Of a DNA stretch of 64,000 nt, positions 50,265-59,702 are shown piece by piece. Every line of letters starts with the position of its first letter. Within the stretch, counting starts at the first letter, position 1. Source of the DNA: Bacillota bacterium. Lineage in GTDB: Bacteria > Bacillota > Clostridia > Acetivibrionales > JANLFN01. The notes under the pieces are model-generated. The model did no database searches and was not told the DNA's origin. It was given only the letters and a program-made list of their open reading frames with translations. The stretch is taken from the NCBI GenBank assembly GCA_023421675.1, contig JAEZTC010000006.1, positions 124,001 to 188,000 of the forward strand, written 5' to 3'. Made by a program: the position numbers and the translations under genes.

Positions 50265-51065
50265 TTAGCTTCCTGTTCCTGAATATCTTCTTGCACCCCT
50301 CATCCATACAAAATAAGCAAGTGCGAAAAAGGCTGCTCCGACTAGCGGCGACAGAAATGCTGTTACCGATGCTGCGTTTGGCCTTAAAAATAATTGGCTG
50401 GGGTAAAATGCTATAAATCCTACAGGAATAATAATGCTGAATATCAGTTTAAAAACAGTATTGAAAATTGACATAGGGTATTTGGAGTAATCCTTGAAAT
50501 TATACACGAACAAAAGTACCGATGTTGAATTTGTTATCCAGAATGCTGATGAAGACGCAAGTACCATTATTCCTGTCATTACAAGTGATGCTCCTATTAA
50601 AGCAAGTATCAGAAGGAGTATGTTTACTATAGTAAGAGGTACTCCTAGCTTTACCCAACCGTAACCAAGTGTCAGAATTCCAAATAGCATCTGACTTATA
50701 CCTTTCATATCAAATACATCAGATATGTAATAAAAGAAAATATTTATAGGCCTGAAGCAATATTTTATAAAATCGCCTGTCAGGGTGTAATTGCTTATGT
50801 TCCAGATGTTATCGAAAAAAATCTGTACAGGTGTTATTGCCAATAGCGAAAAACCGTAAAGGAAAATCATTTCGTTATAGCTCCAGCCTTTTATATCGGG
50901 AATGGATTTAAAAAGCAGCCAGAAGGAAAGCAAGCCTGAAAGGTTTGTTGCAATCATTCCGATGGAGCTTATATAAAAGTCTGTTCTGTATTGCATCTTA
51001 GACTTTATATCCTGTGCAACTATCTTAAAATAAAGCTTTGAATAGTATCTTAATCCCTGTTTCAT
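50265..51065 (-). CDS. ABC-2 exporter permease (DUF990-like), second subunit
   Basis: About 266 residues, six spans, of the ABC-2/PF06182-like permease group (KIVAQDIKSKMQYRTDFYISSIGM start; FIKYCFRPINIFFYYISD; FIAFYPSQLFL near the end). The FYPSQLFL segment is typical of this group. It pairs with the preceding permease and ATPase to form an exporter of unknown substrate. The ATG at 51065 has TGGAGG upstream, inside the end of the previous gene. Confidence 0.87.
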   Translation of the reverse strand: MKQGLRYYSKLYFKIVAQDIKSKMQYRTDFYISSIGMIATNLSGLLSFWLLFKSIPDIKGWSYNEMIFLYGFSLLAITPVQIFFDNIWNISNYTLTGDFIKYCFRPINIFFYYISDVFDMKGISQMLFGILTLGYGWVKLGVPLTIVNILLLILALIGASLVMTGIMVLASSSAFWITNSTSVLLFVYNFKDYSKYPMSIFNTVFKLIFSIIIPVGFIAFYPSQLFLRPNAASVTAFLSPLVGAAFFALAYFVWMRGARRYSGTGS

Positions 51066-51072
51066 TTTTATG

Positions 51073-51867
51073 CTAACCTCCATTCACTGTAATTAATTTT
51101 GATGCCTTTTTGAATACAAGTCTGCTGGCAGCAAGCAGCAGCACTGCCCAAATGGCTTGTATACCCATATATCTAAGGTAATCAATAACCTGAAGACTCT
51201 TGTTTGTGAGTATTTGCAGTGGCAGGTTGTATATTGCCTGGAATGGCAGAAGTTCAATAATATTTCTCAATGCTTCCGGGAAAAAAGGAAGCGGAACCAC
51301 TGAACCTGACAAAAGAAGTACAATCACATCCTTGGTAGTACTTATCCCCCATATGGATTCAGTATAAAAGGATATTGATCCAATCATAAAATCTATACTG
51401 TTGTTTATAAGGTATGCCAGAATAATTGCTGCGAGAAAAAATACTATATTAATTCCAAGCAATATTCCTCCATCAAAAACAAACACTATTAATACAAAGG
51501 ATGGAATAAATATGATTATGAAATTACTTATTACAAAGCCAAGATTGTCAAATGTCTTGTAAAGCTGATAATCAAGCGGCCTTAAAAGCTGCAGTACAAT
51601 GTTCCCGTTAAGCATTGCACGGGACATATCCCAGTCGCACCAGGTCTTAAGAAGTGTAGCTGTTGAAGCAGCAAGTGTAAGATACATAAAAGTATCATTA
51701 AAGGTCATGCCATTGATGGATTTAGATGAGCTTCCGAAAATTGCTATCCATAAAAAATAAATTAAAGTTATAAACAGTATATTACCTATGAATGTAAACA
51801 GGTAATGCCCTCTGAAATTTACGCTATCCAAGAGGGCGCCCCTGCAAAGCCCCCAATATCTTTTCAT
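51073..51867 (-). CDS. ABC-2 exporter permease (DUF990-like), first subunit
   Basis: About 264 residues, six spans. It is related to the next gene product (RPLDYQLYKTFDNLGFVISNF corresponds to its RPINIFFYYISDVFD block; LLPFQAIYNLPLQIL near the end). The two permeases probably form a heterodimer. The ATG at 51867 has GGGGGTA upstream; GTG 51876 is in frame. It starts 51 bases after the ATPase gene. Confidence 0.87.
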   Translation of the reverse strand: MKRYWGLCRGALLDSVNFRGHYLFTFIGNILFITLIYFLWIAIFGSSSKSINGMTFNDTFMYLTLAASTATLLKTWCDWDMSRAMLNGNIVLQLLRPLDYQLYKTFDNLGFVISNFIIIFIPSFVLIVFVFDGGILLGINIVFFLAAIILAYLINNSIDFMIGSISFYTESIWGISTTKDVIVLLLSGSVVPLPFFPEALRNIIELLPFQAIYNLPLQILTNKSLQVIDYLRYMGIQAIWAVLLLAASRLVFKKASKLITVNGG

Positions 51868-51918
51868 TTTAACCACTACCCCCAGATGGATTAATTTTAT
51901 TGCATTCTTTTATACAGA

Positions 51919-52971
51919 TTAGGTTGAACTGGCAGAAAGACTTTCTTCTAAAACTTTTCCGCCCTCGTAAATTCTCTTGATTATGCTTTCTGCCTCGACC
52001 TCTTCGATTTTTACGTCTTTTACAGGTAATGCTTTCATTGTATAATTCAATACATCGGTAAGAGGTATTCTGTCCTGATCTACCGATATGCTCATCCAAT
52101 CCTCTTCATTATTGCTAAGTGATATGGCTTTTTTGTCGCTGAATTGGGTAAATATTATGTCAGAGTACTTGCTGAATGCATCTTCATTCAGATTTTCAAT
52201 ACTTACCTTAAGAGTTCTATACGAACCGAACATATCCTTAAGCTTATCAAATTCATTGTCAAATATAATTTTACCTTTATCTATTATTACAATTCTTTGG
52301 CATAACGCTTCGACATCACCCATATCATGAGTTGTAAGTATAACAGTGGTTTTTTTACGTGCATTCAATTCTTTTATAAGCATCCTTATTTTGCTCTTGA
52401 TGGAAACATCAAGCCCTATGGTTGGCTCATCAAGGAATATTACCTTTGGATTGTGCAGAAACGCTGCAAGTATATCGCAAAGTGTTCTTTGACCAAGAGA
52501 CATTTGCCTGACGGGTTTGGAATACAGTGCGCTTATATTAACCAGACTGTCAAAAAGTTCAAGATTTTCATTATATGTTTTGTCATCAATTTTATATATC
52601 TGTTTTAGAATCTTAAATGACTCAATAACCGGTAAAGCCCACCAAAGCTGTGTTCTTTGGCCGAAAACTACTCCTATGTTCTGAGCATTAACTTTTCTGT
52701 TCTTATATGGAACATTTCCGTTTACTTTTATTGTTCCGCCGGAGGGTTCCAAAACACCTGTCATCATTTTGATTGTAGTAGATTTGCCAGCTCCGTTTGG
52801 CCCCAGATATCCAACTATTTCACCTTCGGTAATATCCATGGATATTTTATCTACTGCCTTAATATATTTATAATCCCTTGAAAAAAGGTCCTTGACTGCA
52901 CCTTTTAAACCTTCATGTCTGTTAAGGACTTTAAAGGTTTTTTCAAGCTCTTTTATTTCAATGATATTCAT
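51919..52971 (-). CDS. ABC exporter ATPase
   Basis: A 350-residue single-cassette ATPase. Walker A is GPNGAGKST (about 68-76), the Q-loop VFGQRTQLWW, the signature MSLGQRTLCD (a variant of LSGGQ) and Walker B VIFLDEPTIGLD, with TTHDMGD as the H-loop. The LKGAVKDLF insertion and the 'WWALPV' segment are typical of the ATPases that accompany DUF990-type permeases. About 100 C-terminal residues form a separate regulatory domain. First gene of the operon. Confidence 0.92.
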   Translation of the reverse strand: MNIIEIKELEKTFKVLNRHEGLKGAVKDLFSRDYKYIKAVDKISMDITEGEIVGYLGPNGAGKSTTIKMMTGVLEPSGGTIKVNGNVPYKNRKVNAQNIGVVFGQRTQLWWALPVIESFKILKQIYKIDDKTYNENLELFDSLVNISALYSKPVRQMSLGQRTLCDILAAFLHNPKVIFLDEPTIGLDVSIKSKIRMLIKELNARKKTTVILTTHDMGDVEALCQRIVIIDKGKIIFDNEFDKLKDMFGSYRTLKVSIENLNEDAFSKYSDIIFTQFSDKKAISLSNNEEDWMSISVDQDRIPLTDVLNYTMKALPVKDVKIEEVEAESIIKRIYEGGKVLEESLSASST

Positions 52972-53273
52972 TATGTACCCCCCAGTATTTACAAATAGAC
53001 TGCTTAAATAATAGATTAAATTCTAGCAAACAAATGTTCCGTTTGCAATAGAATTATTGTAATTGTTTACAGATAGAAAATGCTAAATGTACTATCCTTT
53101 ACTACGACAAGGCTTAAAAAATCGGGCTTGAAAAAGTGAGCAAAATTTTACAATATGAAGCTATGTTTTTGCCGAAAAAAATATTGACACTATATATCAC
53201 ACCGCGATATAATAAGGCTAGCTTATATCACGATGCGATGTATCAAGCAATGATATATAAAAGGATATATCTT
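52972..53273 (+). promoter_or_regulatory. PadR promoter with two operator copies
   Basis: TTGACA 53184-53189 and TATAAT 53208-53213, spacer 18, both perfect. Two copies of ATATCAC-N3-GCGATRT occur at 53194-53210 and 53225-53241, 31 bases apart (three helix turns), the first inside the promoter and the second after the start. This predicts tight autorepression by the PadR protein. The remainder of 52972-53273 holds the divergent ABC promoter region but no further gene. Confidence 0.85.
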
Positions 53274-53594
53274 ATGAATATTAAGGATTTTATTCCAATG
53301 AGTGAAACTGCATATTACATACTTTTATCACTAGTTGTTGAACGCCATGGCTATGGTGTAATGCAATATGTTTCAAGCCTTACTGGCGGTCGAATCAATC
53401 TGGGGGCGGGTACCCTGTATGGCACTTTATCGAAACTTGAAAAAGCAAATCTTGTAATGATTACAAGAGAAGAAAATAAACGCAAATACTATAAAATAAC
53501 TGAACTTGGCGAAGACATACTAAAGTCTGAAATCGAGCGTATTGGAGAACTCCATACAAATGGCAGGAGGGTATTTGAAAATGAAAGAAAATAA
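53274..53594 (+). CDS. PadR-family regulator of the DUF2812/ABC operon
   Basis: A 106-residue PadR protein: MSETAYYILLSLVVERHGYGVMQYV, then NLGAGTLYGTLSKLEKANLVMI and the wing NKRKYYKITELG. The ATG at 53274 follows AAAAGGA; the frame is open much further upstream, but those codons cover the promoter and operators. It overlaps the DUF2812 gene by 14 bases. PadR-DUF2812-ABC is a recurrent arrangement in Firmicutes. Confidence 0.93.
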   Translation: MNIKDFIPMSETAYYILLSLVVERHGYGVMQYVSSLTGGRINLGAGTLYGTLSKLEKANLVMITREENKRKYYKITELGEDILKSEIERIGELHTNGRRVFENERK

Positions 53595-54171
53595 AAAATA
53601 TGTCAGAAAGGCTTTCGGGGTTCATCAGCATGAAAAGGAAGAAGAATATCTTTCGCAGATGTCAAGGGATGGCTGGCTTTTAAAAAAAATATACCGTAGG
53701 ATTCCTTTAAAATATGAATTTGAGAAATGTGAAGACAATTATATATATCAGATTGACTATATAACAAAAAAAGAAGATACAGAGGATTATCACCAGCTGT
53801 TTAAAGATGCCGGGTGGGAAGAGGCTTATTCATTGAAGGCACCCGGCGGCACCTGGTACTATTTCCGTAAGATTACAGTTAACGGAGATGAGGAAAGGAT
53901 TTACACGGACTATGAATCAAAATATAACTTGTATAATAAACTTCTTAAGGTGTTTGCACCTCTATTAATAGCAGTACTTTTAATTGAAATAAATGCTTTA
54001 AGAGTATCAATCAAGGATTTTAGAGATGAATACGGTGACCTTAAGGATAGTCTGGTTAATCTATTTTTAATAATCTTTTTTGCAGGAGTTATTATAATGA
54101 TTGGATATTGGATTGCCGGTTTATTAGCAGAAAGAAATAAAATTAAGAATAAATTGAATCAAAAATTATAA
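53581..54171 (+). CDS. DUF2812 membrane protein
   Basis: A 196-residue protein. Residues 10-115 are the DUF2812 domain (FGVHQHEKEEEYLSQMSRDGWLL, YQIDYITKKEDTEDYHQLFKDAGWEEAY, GTWYYFRK). Two spans follow (about 137-155 and 173-192). Function is unknown; such proteins accompany PadR regulators and ABC exporters. The ATG at 53581 follows AGGAGGG within the padR gene. Confidence 0.88.
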   Translation: MKENKKYVRKAFGVHQHEKEEEYLSQMSRDGWLLKKIYRRIPLKYEFEKCEDNYIYQIDYITKKEDTEDYHQLFKDAGWEEAYSLKAPGGTWYYFRKITVNGDEERIYTDYESKYNLYNKLLKVFAPLLIAVLLIEINALRVSIKDFRDEYGDLKDSLVNLFLIIFFAGVIIMIGYWIAGLLAERNKIKNKLNQKL

Positions 54172-54185
54172 GGAGGGCGAAGTAA

Positions 54186-54911
54186 GTGCTTAAGGTAAAA
54201 AACCTTACTAAAAAGTTCGGTGACTTGACTGCTGTTGATAATATCAGCTTTGAAGTCGGCGAAGGAGAAATATTTGGGTTGTTAGGCGAAAATGGAGCCG
54301 GCAAAACCACCACATTAAGAATGCTTGCAACAATGCTTAAACCATTTTCGGGTACTGCAGAAATGAACGGATTTGATATAAATGCAGAACCTGAAAAGGT
54401 AAGAGGCTGCATAGGTATTCTTTTCGGCGGAGACAGCGGACTATATGACAGGCTTACTGCTTATGAAAACATTGCATATTATGCAGAACTTAATGATATG
54501 AGCAGGAAAGATATTAAAGAGCGTATTGATTATCTTACAGAAACCTTTGAAATGAAAGAATATATAAATAAACGTGCAGGAAAGTTTTCAAAGGGAATGA
54601 AGCAGAAGGTTGCATTTGCAAGGTCCATAGTTCATAATCCCGACATAATGCTTTTTGATGAACCTACATCGGGTCTTGATGTTAGTGCTATCAGAGATGT
54701 GCATGAATTTATCCTGGATTGTAAGAACAAGAATAAAACTATAGTATTTTCAAGTCACACAATGAGTGAAGTTGAAAAGCTGTGTGACAGGATTGCGATT
54801 ATACATAAAGGGAAAATGGTTGCTATAGGAACTATTGATGAACTAAAGCAGAAATATGGGTGCGATAGCCTTGAGGATGTTTTTATCAGATTGGTAGGTG
54901 ATAACAAATGA
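54186..54911 (+). CDS. natA: ABC exporter ATPase (NatA-like)
   Basis: A 241-residue ATPase: Walker A GENGAGKTT (about 36-44), signature FSKGMKQK, Walker B IMLFDEPTSGLD and SSHTMSE. It resembles NatA of the Na+ exporter NatAB, and the partner permease is NatB-like, so sodium or drug export is possible. Start is GTG at 54186 after AAGGAGGG. It overlaps the permease gene by 4 bases. Confidence 0.88.
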   Translation: MLKVKNLTKKFGDLTAVDNISFEVGEGEIFGLLGENGAGKTTTLRMLATMLKPFSGTAEMNGFDINAEPEKVRGCIGILFGGDSGLYDRLTAYENIAYYAELNDMSRKDIKERIDYLTETFEMKEYINKRAGKFSKGMKQKVAFARSIVHNPDIMLFDEPTSGLDVSAIRDVHEFILDCKNKNKTIVFSSHTMSEVEKLCDRIAIIHKGKMVAIGTIDELKQKYGCDSLEDVFIRLVGDNK

Positions 54912-56116
54912 ATTTTAAACACATTACGATAGTATTTAAAAAAGAAATCAAGGACATGAGCCGAGATAAGAAGACTATAATATCAAGTTTTATTGTCCCG
55001 CTTATACTTATACCTATAATAATGCTTCTGATGGGCGGCGGAGCTGAGAAAATGCAGAAGGATTTGACTGAAAATGTATCTATAGCTTTGGCTCAGAACT
55101 CCAACACCGATGATATTAAAAATTTGGTTCAGGACAGAATAATAAGTAATAACAAAAATATTAAGCTGGTAGATGCTGATAATGATATTGAATCAGTAAG
55201 ACAGGAAAAAGTAAGTATTGTACTGGATTTTGACAAGGATTATGCTGCCAAACTTAAGGCTAACAAACCTTTTTCAATAAAAATACTGTATGATAATTCA
55301 AAGACAAAGTCTCAGGCTGCTGTGTCAATTGTTAAAGAGGCTATTGAGAAGTTTAATCAGAGTATGGTTGCCGACAGGCTTACTGCTATGGGAATAAGTA
55401 CAGATTTACTTAAGCCATCAACAGTAGAAGAACAGGATGTTACAGACAAGAATAAGTCTAATAATTCAATGCTTATTATGATACTTCCTATGATGCTGGG
55501 AGTACTCATAGCTGTAGGCGGTACGGCTGCTGCAACAGACCTTGTAGCCGGTGAAAAGGAAAGAAATACATTTGAACCGCTTCTTACAACCAGGCCAGGA
55601 AGACTGTCAATACTTATGGGTAAATACCTTACTCTTAACATGTTTGCACTAATGAGCATTTTCTCAACCGGGTTGGGATTTGTATTGGCTTACATGATTA
55701 ATCCTAATTCGGTGACAATGGGTACAGGTAGCGGTGGGTTTTATATGCCTCCTTTGGCGGCAGTTCTTGTAATAGTAGTTATGATACTTATGGGTATGAC
55801 TTTCTCGGGTATACAAATATCATTAAGTACATTTGCAAGATCTTTTAAGGAAGCCCAGACTTATTTGTCTTTCCTATTAATAATCGCAATGATTCCTGCA
55901 TATGCAACTATGTTTATACAGCCTAATGAAATACAGACATACATGTTTGGTGTGCCTATACTCAATACCATATGTTCTTTTAAAATGGTTTTAGGAGGAA
56001 ACATAGATTACCTTAAGCTAGGAATAGCTATTGCTTCATCGGCTATTTATGTTGTAATAACTCTGGCACTTGCGGTATCCATGTTTAAAAAGGAGAAGGC
56101 TTTATTTAGAAGTTAG
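54908..56116 (+). CDS. natB: ABC-2 permease (NatB-like)
   Basis: A 402-residue ABC-2 permease. TM1 is at about 25-45, a large outer domain at about 50-195 (DLTENVSIALAQNSNTDDIKNLVQ), then five spans from about 200. The cytosolic block DLVAGEKERNTFEPLLTTRPGR is diagnostic for the NatB/ABC2_membrane_3 group. It should form an exporter with the preceding ATPase. The overlap ATGA supports coupled translation. Confidence 0.88.
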   Translation: MNFKHITIVFKKEIKDMSRDKKTIISSFIVPLILIPIIMLLMGGGAEKMQKDLTENVSIALAQNSNTDDIKNLVQDRIISNNKNIKLVDADNDIESVRQEKVSIVLDFDKDYAAKLKANKPFSIKILYDNSKTKSQAAVSIVKEAIEKFNQSMVADRLTAMGISTDLLKPSTVEEQDVTDKNKSNNSMLIMILPMMLGVLIAVGGTAAATDLVAGEKERNTFEPLLTTRPGRLSILMGKYLTLNMFALMSIFSTGLGFVLAYMINPNSVTMGTGSGGFYMPPLAAVLVIVVMILMGMTFSGIQISLSTFARSFKEAQTYLSFLLIIAMIPAYATMFIQPNEIQTYMFGVPILNTICSFKMVLGGNIDYLKLGIAIASSAIYVVITLALAVSMFKKEKALFRS

Positions 56117-56126
56117 TGAGCTTTTA

Positions 56127-56164
56127 AAAAACAGGTCTGGGAGAAAATCTCAGACCTGTTTTTA
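56127..56164. terminator. Bidirectional terminator after natB
   Basis: Stem AAAACAGGTCTGgGA / TCtCAGACCTGTTTT; separates natB from the convergent HPr-like gene. Confidence 0.92.
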
Positions 56165-56169
56165 GTAAT

Positions 56170-56403
56170 CTAACTTATTTCAATGAATTCCTTCAATTCA
56201 TCGAATAACGGCTGCGTATCAACATTATCCGGTACTACAAGAGTAAGCGGTTCATTTAATTTGAGTATAAACATACCCAGGATTGATTTTGCGTCAGCCA
56301 TTCCGTTTTTACTGTGAATCCATATGTCATAGGGATAACGGGATACAATTGCATTTACTTTTTCAATATCATTTATGTTTTTCATTTTAATTGGCTTAAT
56401 CAA
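56170..56403 (-). CDS. HPr-like protein without the catalytic histidine
   Basis: A 77-residue HPr fold protein. The KSILGMFIL helix keeps the Ser that HPr kinase modifies (Ser46 in HPr), and DIWIHSKNGMADAKS precedes it. The N-terminal region where HPr carries the phosphorylated His15 reads KMKNINDIEKVNAIV and has no His. So it cannot pass phosphate in the PTS; a Crh-like regulatory role is possible. Start is TTG at 56403 after GAGGTGAT. Single gene, minus strand. Confidence 0.78.
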   Translation of the reverse strand: MIKPIKMKNINDIEKVNAIVSRYPYDIWIHSKNGMADAKSILGMFILKLNEPLTLVVPDNVDTQPLFDELKEFIEIS

Positions 56404-56639
56404 TAATATCACCTCGGTACTAATCTTCCCGCTGTAGAAGTTAAAATACATTCTTAAAAAAGTAAAATGCTATTTTTTATAATAAATAACTATTGCTTAT
56501 TTTGTTAATCCATGGTATGATGATTAAACCAGTCACTATATATTATCAGGATTCATTTTCCGAATACAACTCTCTTTAATTTAATTGGAGCGGGAATAGG
56601 AATTATATGATCCAAATAAAATTAAGGAGGTATATAGAT

Positions 56640-56831
56640 ATGGCAGATAAAACTTTAAATTGCAAGGATTGCGGTAATGAATTCATTTTCACTGAAGGCG
56701 AACAGGCTTTCTACAAGGAAAAAGGATTTGAAAACGAACCACAGAGATGTCCTGATTGCAGAAGAGCAAAGAAACAGCAGAGAAACAACTTCAGCAGAGG
56801 CGGAAACCGTGGCGGCGGAAACAGATGGTAA
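56640..56831 (+). CDS. Small zinc-ribbon protein with RGG tail
   Basis: A 63-residue protein. NCKDCGNEFIFTEGEQAFY and RCPDCRRAKKQQRN form the CxxC...CxxC ribbon of the zf-trcl/PF13451-like family. The end SRGGNRGGGNRW is an RGG-type tail, typical of RNA binding. AAGGAGG precedes the ATG at 56640; the frame opens earlier without a ribosome site. Such proteins are often abundant and growth- or cold-regulated, but the role is unproven. Confidence 0.85.
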   Translation: MADKTLNCKDCGNEFIFTEGEQAFYKEKGFENEPQRCPDCRRAKKQQRNNFSRGGNRGGGNRW

Positions 56832-56837
56832 AAAAAT

Positions 56838-56868
56838 AAGGAGAGCGATGCTCTCCTTTAAGTTTTTT
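56838..56868 (+). terminator. Intrinsic terminator before tRNA-fMet
   Basis: Stem AAGGAGAGC-GAT-GCTCTCCTT followed by TAAGTTTTTTT. Confidence 0.85.
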
Positions 56869-56873
56869 TATAA

Positions 56874-56949
<76 letters not shown>

Positions 56950-56950
56950 A

Positions 56951-56992
56951 AAAGAAAAAGTTTCGTTCAACAACGAAGCTTTTTCTTTTTTA
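56951..56992 (+). terminator. Intrinsic terminator after tRNA-fMet
   Basis: Long stem AAAGAAAAAGtTTCGTT / AACGAAgCTTTTTCTTT followed by T. Confidence 0.92.
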
Positions 56993-57167
56993 TCTCCCTT
57001 ACCAATTTTCGTCGCTGAAAAGCGGCAAGGAGGATAAGGTTTTAAATCTTGTATTTATTTGAAGTTGTTTTCTTAGAAAAAATATAGAAGACTAAATGTT
57101 TTCACGCAATTCAAACCTAAATTAGAATAACAACCGTATTCCTCACAAAAATAAAGAGCATTCACGT

Positions 57168-57196
57168 TTTACATGAATCCCCTTTTACTGTATAAT
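57168..57196 (+). promoter_or_regulatory. Promoter of helD
   Basis: TTTACA 57168-57173 and TATAAT 57191-57196, spacer 17. The leader of about 100 bases contains AAAACCAA/TTGGTTTT (57213-57220 and 57258-57265) enclosing a long AT-rich loop. The rest of 56993-57305 holds no gene. Confidence 0.6.
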
Positions 57197-57305
57197 TAAT
57201 AAATGCGCATAAAAAACCAATTTAATAAATTTATTACATAATAATTATATCATCCTTTGGTTTTATGTGTCAAGGGGTTTTTACTAAAAAATAAGGAGTG
57301 TGCTT

Positions 57306-59534
57306 ATGGATAACTATAAACAAGGCATCAAAGAAGAGGAAAGCTATCTTGAAAAGACATTGAAGATTATAGAAATCCTTAAAAACAAAACTTCTGAAGC
57401 ACTTCAAAAAAGAAAAACAAAACTGCTTGAGTCAAGAAGAGACATGTGGGAAAACAGTACTCACCATGCTCAAGAACTTAGTAATGCGGTTGAATTAAAC
57501 CAATATCTTAGCGAGGTATCTAATCAGAGTACGAGTTATGAAAAAACTAAAAAGCAGCTTCAAATATATAAAACAATGTCTGATTCACCCTACTTCGGCA
57601 GATTTGACTTTATTGAAGAAGGTTTCAATAACGCTGATAAGATATACATAGGCATTCATACAGTAATCCACCCTGAAACGGGAGATATATGTGTATATGA
57701 CTGGAGGGCACCAATATCAAGCATATTTTACAGATATGAACCCGGAGAAGCTTCCTATACTGCCCCGGTAGGTGTAATAAGCGGAGAAGTTACGCTTAAA
57801 CGTCAATATAAAATAAGTAAGTCTAAATTATTCTACTATTTTGACTGCAGTGTGAGAATTGGTGATGAAATTCTGCAAGAGGCTTTAAGAAGGAACTCTT
57901 CAGTAAAAATGAGAACTATAGTTGAAACCATTCAAAAGGAGCAGGATATTATAATAAGGGATCAGGAGAATGATTTACTTATTGTTCAGGGGGTTGCAGG
58001 CAGCGGGAAAACATCAATAGCCCTTCACAGAATTGCATTCCTGTTATATGAAGGAATGGATTCGGGACTAAAATCTGACAACATACTTATTCTCTCGCCC
58101 AATAATGTGTTCAGCGGTTATATATCAGAGGTACTTCCGGAACTTGGCGAGGACAATGTTAATCAAAAGACTTTTATTGAAATATTCAATGAATGTTTTG
58201 ATAGTAAAATAAGAGTTGAGACAAGAGACACCCAGATAGAAGATATTATAGAAACAGCGTCCCAAGATGAAAGGACCTATAAAAGAAAATCCTTGGAATT
58301 TAAAGGTTCAAATGAGTTTTTAAAAATAATTGATGGGCTTCTTTGGCATTATGAGCATAAACTGCTTGAATTTAGTGATGTCTATTACCATGGACAAATT
58401 ATTGAAACAAGAGAAAGCCTTAAAAACTCTTTTCTTAACAACAAAACAAGTGTGCCTGCAGCAAAACGTCTTGAAAGAATTGAAAACCGTATATTGGATA
58501 AGGTAAATCCTTTACAGAAAGAACGATTGCATGATATACAAAAAACCGTTCAAAGAGTCGGTGGGCATGAGTTTGATTTGAAAGCCTTCAGCAGGCTTTT
58601 GTCTATCAAGGAAACAAGGGCTTTTACAGACAAACTTCATGTATTTACAAGGATTGATGTAATTAACCTTTATAAGAGACTTTTTTCTGATATGAAGCTG
58701 TTTTATAAACTTGCAAATGGGTTAAAACTTCCGGAGGAAATGAATCGGATTTTATCCGATACTTTGGAGTGCCTGGAATTCGGTAAAATAAGGTATGAAG
58801 ATGCTGCTCCGCTGCTTTATCTCAAGATCAGGCTAGAGGGCTGTGATTTTTATTCGGATCTAAAACAGGTTGTTATAGACGAAGCACAGGACTACTATCC
58901 GATTCACTATAAAATTTTCAGCTGGATATTCAGAAATGCTAGATTTACTGTCCTTGGTGATGTAAACCAGTCAATTGAGAAACAAACTGACATTTCGATA
59001 TACGATGAAATATCTGAACTAATGCATAAGAGTAAAACAATTAAGCTATTCCTTAATAAGAGTTATAGATCTTCCTTTGAAATTAATACTTTTACAAGCA
59101 GGCTGCTTAAGAATACCGGTAGTGTCGTACCTTTTGAAAGACACGAAAGCAAGCCGCGCCTTGAAAAGAGACTATCAATAGCTGAACTGGAAGAAGCAAT
59201 AGTAACTGATATTAATGCTTTATTTAAAGAAGGCTATAAATCCATAGCTGTTATATGTAAAACTCAGAAAGAAGCTGAAAAGCTTTATTTCAGGTTGAAA
59301 GAGAGGGTTAATATAAAGCTGTTGACGCAGGAAGATGAGTTTTCTCAAGGCGCAGTTGTGATTCCGGTTTATATGGCTAAGGGTCTTGAGTTTGATGCAG
59401 TAATCCTTTTTGATGCAGGCGGGGTTAATTACTTTGATGAATACGATAGAAAGCTTCTTTATGTTGCCTGCACAAGGGCACTCCACAGACTTATAATAAA
59501 CTATACAGGCAATATAAGCAGATTTTTACTATAA
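57306..59534 (+). CDS. helD: HelD-like superfamily 1 helicase (RNA polymerase recycling factor)
   Basis: A 742-residue UvrD-like ATPase. The N-terminal coiled-coil arm (about 1-70, KQGIKEEESYLEKTLKIIEILKNK) is typical of HelD, which pries DNA and RNA from stalled RNA polymerase. Walker A GVAGSGKTSIALHRIAFLLY is near 230, Walker B VVIDEAQDY near 525, then GDVNQSIEKQ, a YRSSFEI motif and the C-terminal VACTRALHRL. The GSGKTS and DEAQ motifs predict an active ATPase. The ATG at 57306 follows AAGGAG. Some HelD proteins give rifampicin tolerance. Confidence 0.92.
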   Translation: MDNYKQGIKEEESYLEKTLKIIEILKNKTSEALQKRKTKLLESRRDMWENSTHHAQELSNAVELNQYLSEVSNQSTSYEKTKKQLQIYKTMSDSPYFGRFDFIEEGFNNADKIYIGIHTVIHPETGDICVYDWRAPISSIFYRYEPGEASYTAPVGVISGEVTLKRQYKISKSKLFYYFDCSVRIGDEILQEALRRNSSVKMRTIVETIQKEQDIIIRDQENDLLIVQGVAGSGKTSIALHRIAFLLYEGMDSGLKSDNILILSPNNVFSGYISEVLPELGEDNVNQKTFIEIFNECFDSKIRVETRDTQIEDIIETASQDERTYKRKSLEFKGSNEFLKIIDGLLWHYEHKLLEFSDVYYHGQIIETRESLKNSFLNNKTSVPAAKRLERIENRILDKVNPLQKERLHDIQKTVQRVGGHEFDLKAFSRLLSIKETRAFTDKLHVFTRIDVINLYKRLFSDMKLFYKLANGLKLPEEMNRILSDTLECLEFGKIRYEDAAPLLYLKIRLEGCDFYSDLKQVVIDEAQDYYPIHYKIFSWIFRNARFTVLGDVNQSIEKQTDISIYDEISELMHKSKTIKLFLNKSYRSSFEINTFTSRLLKNTGSVVPFERHESKPRLEKRLSIAELEEAIVTDINALFKEGYKSIAVICKTQKEAEKLYFRLKERVNIKLLTQEDEFSQGAVVIPVYMAKGLEFDAVILFDAGGVNYFDEYDRKLLYVACTRALHRLIINYTGNISRFLL

Positions 59535-59623
59535 AACGTAGCTTCCAGACTGTACCTTCAAGATTCCTTTTATATTCAAAGTGGGAAAGTTATATTATTT
59601 ATAAAAAAATATTCTAAAATTTT

Positions 59624-59651
59624 TGAAACTTTTTAATATTTAATGTGTATA
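59624..59651 (+). promoter_or_regulatory. ECF-type promoter of the sigma/GerW operon
   Basis: TGAAAC (59624-59629) and TGTATA (59646-59651), spacer 16, close to the TGAAAC-N16-CGTA form read by many ECF sigma factors. It lies about 50 bases before the sigma gene and predicts autoregulation. Confidence 0.5.
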
Positions 59652-59702
59652 TATTTATGAAATCGAAAGTTAAGATGTCATATTTAAAGAGGATAGTATA
59701 TT

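Noticed and set aside
51869..52099. 76-codon minus frame at the end of the ABC ATPase gene
   Set aside because: Lys/Arg-rich shadow overlapping the ATPase end; no ribosome site.
53136..53273. N-terminal extension of the second PadR gene
   Set aside because: Those codons cover a consensus promoter and two operators, and a good start with ribosome site exists at 53274.
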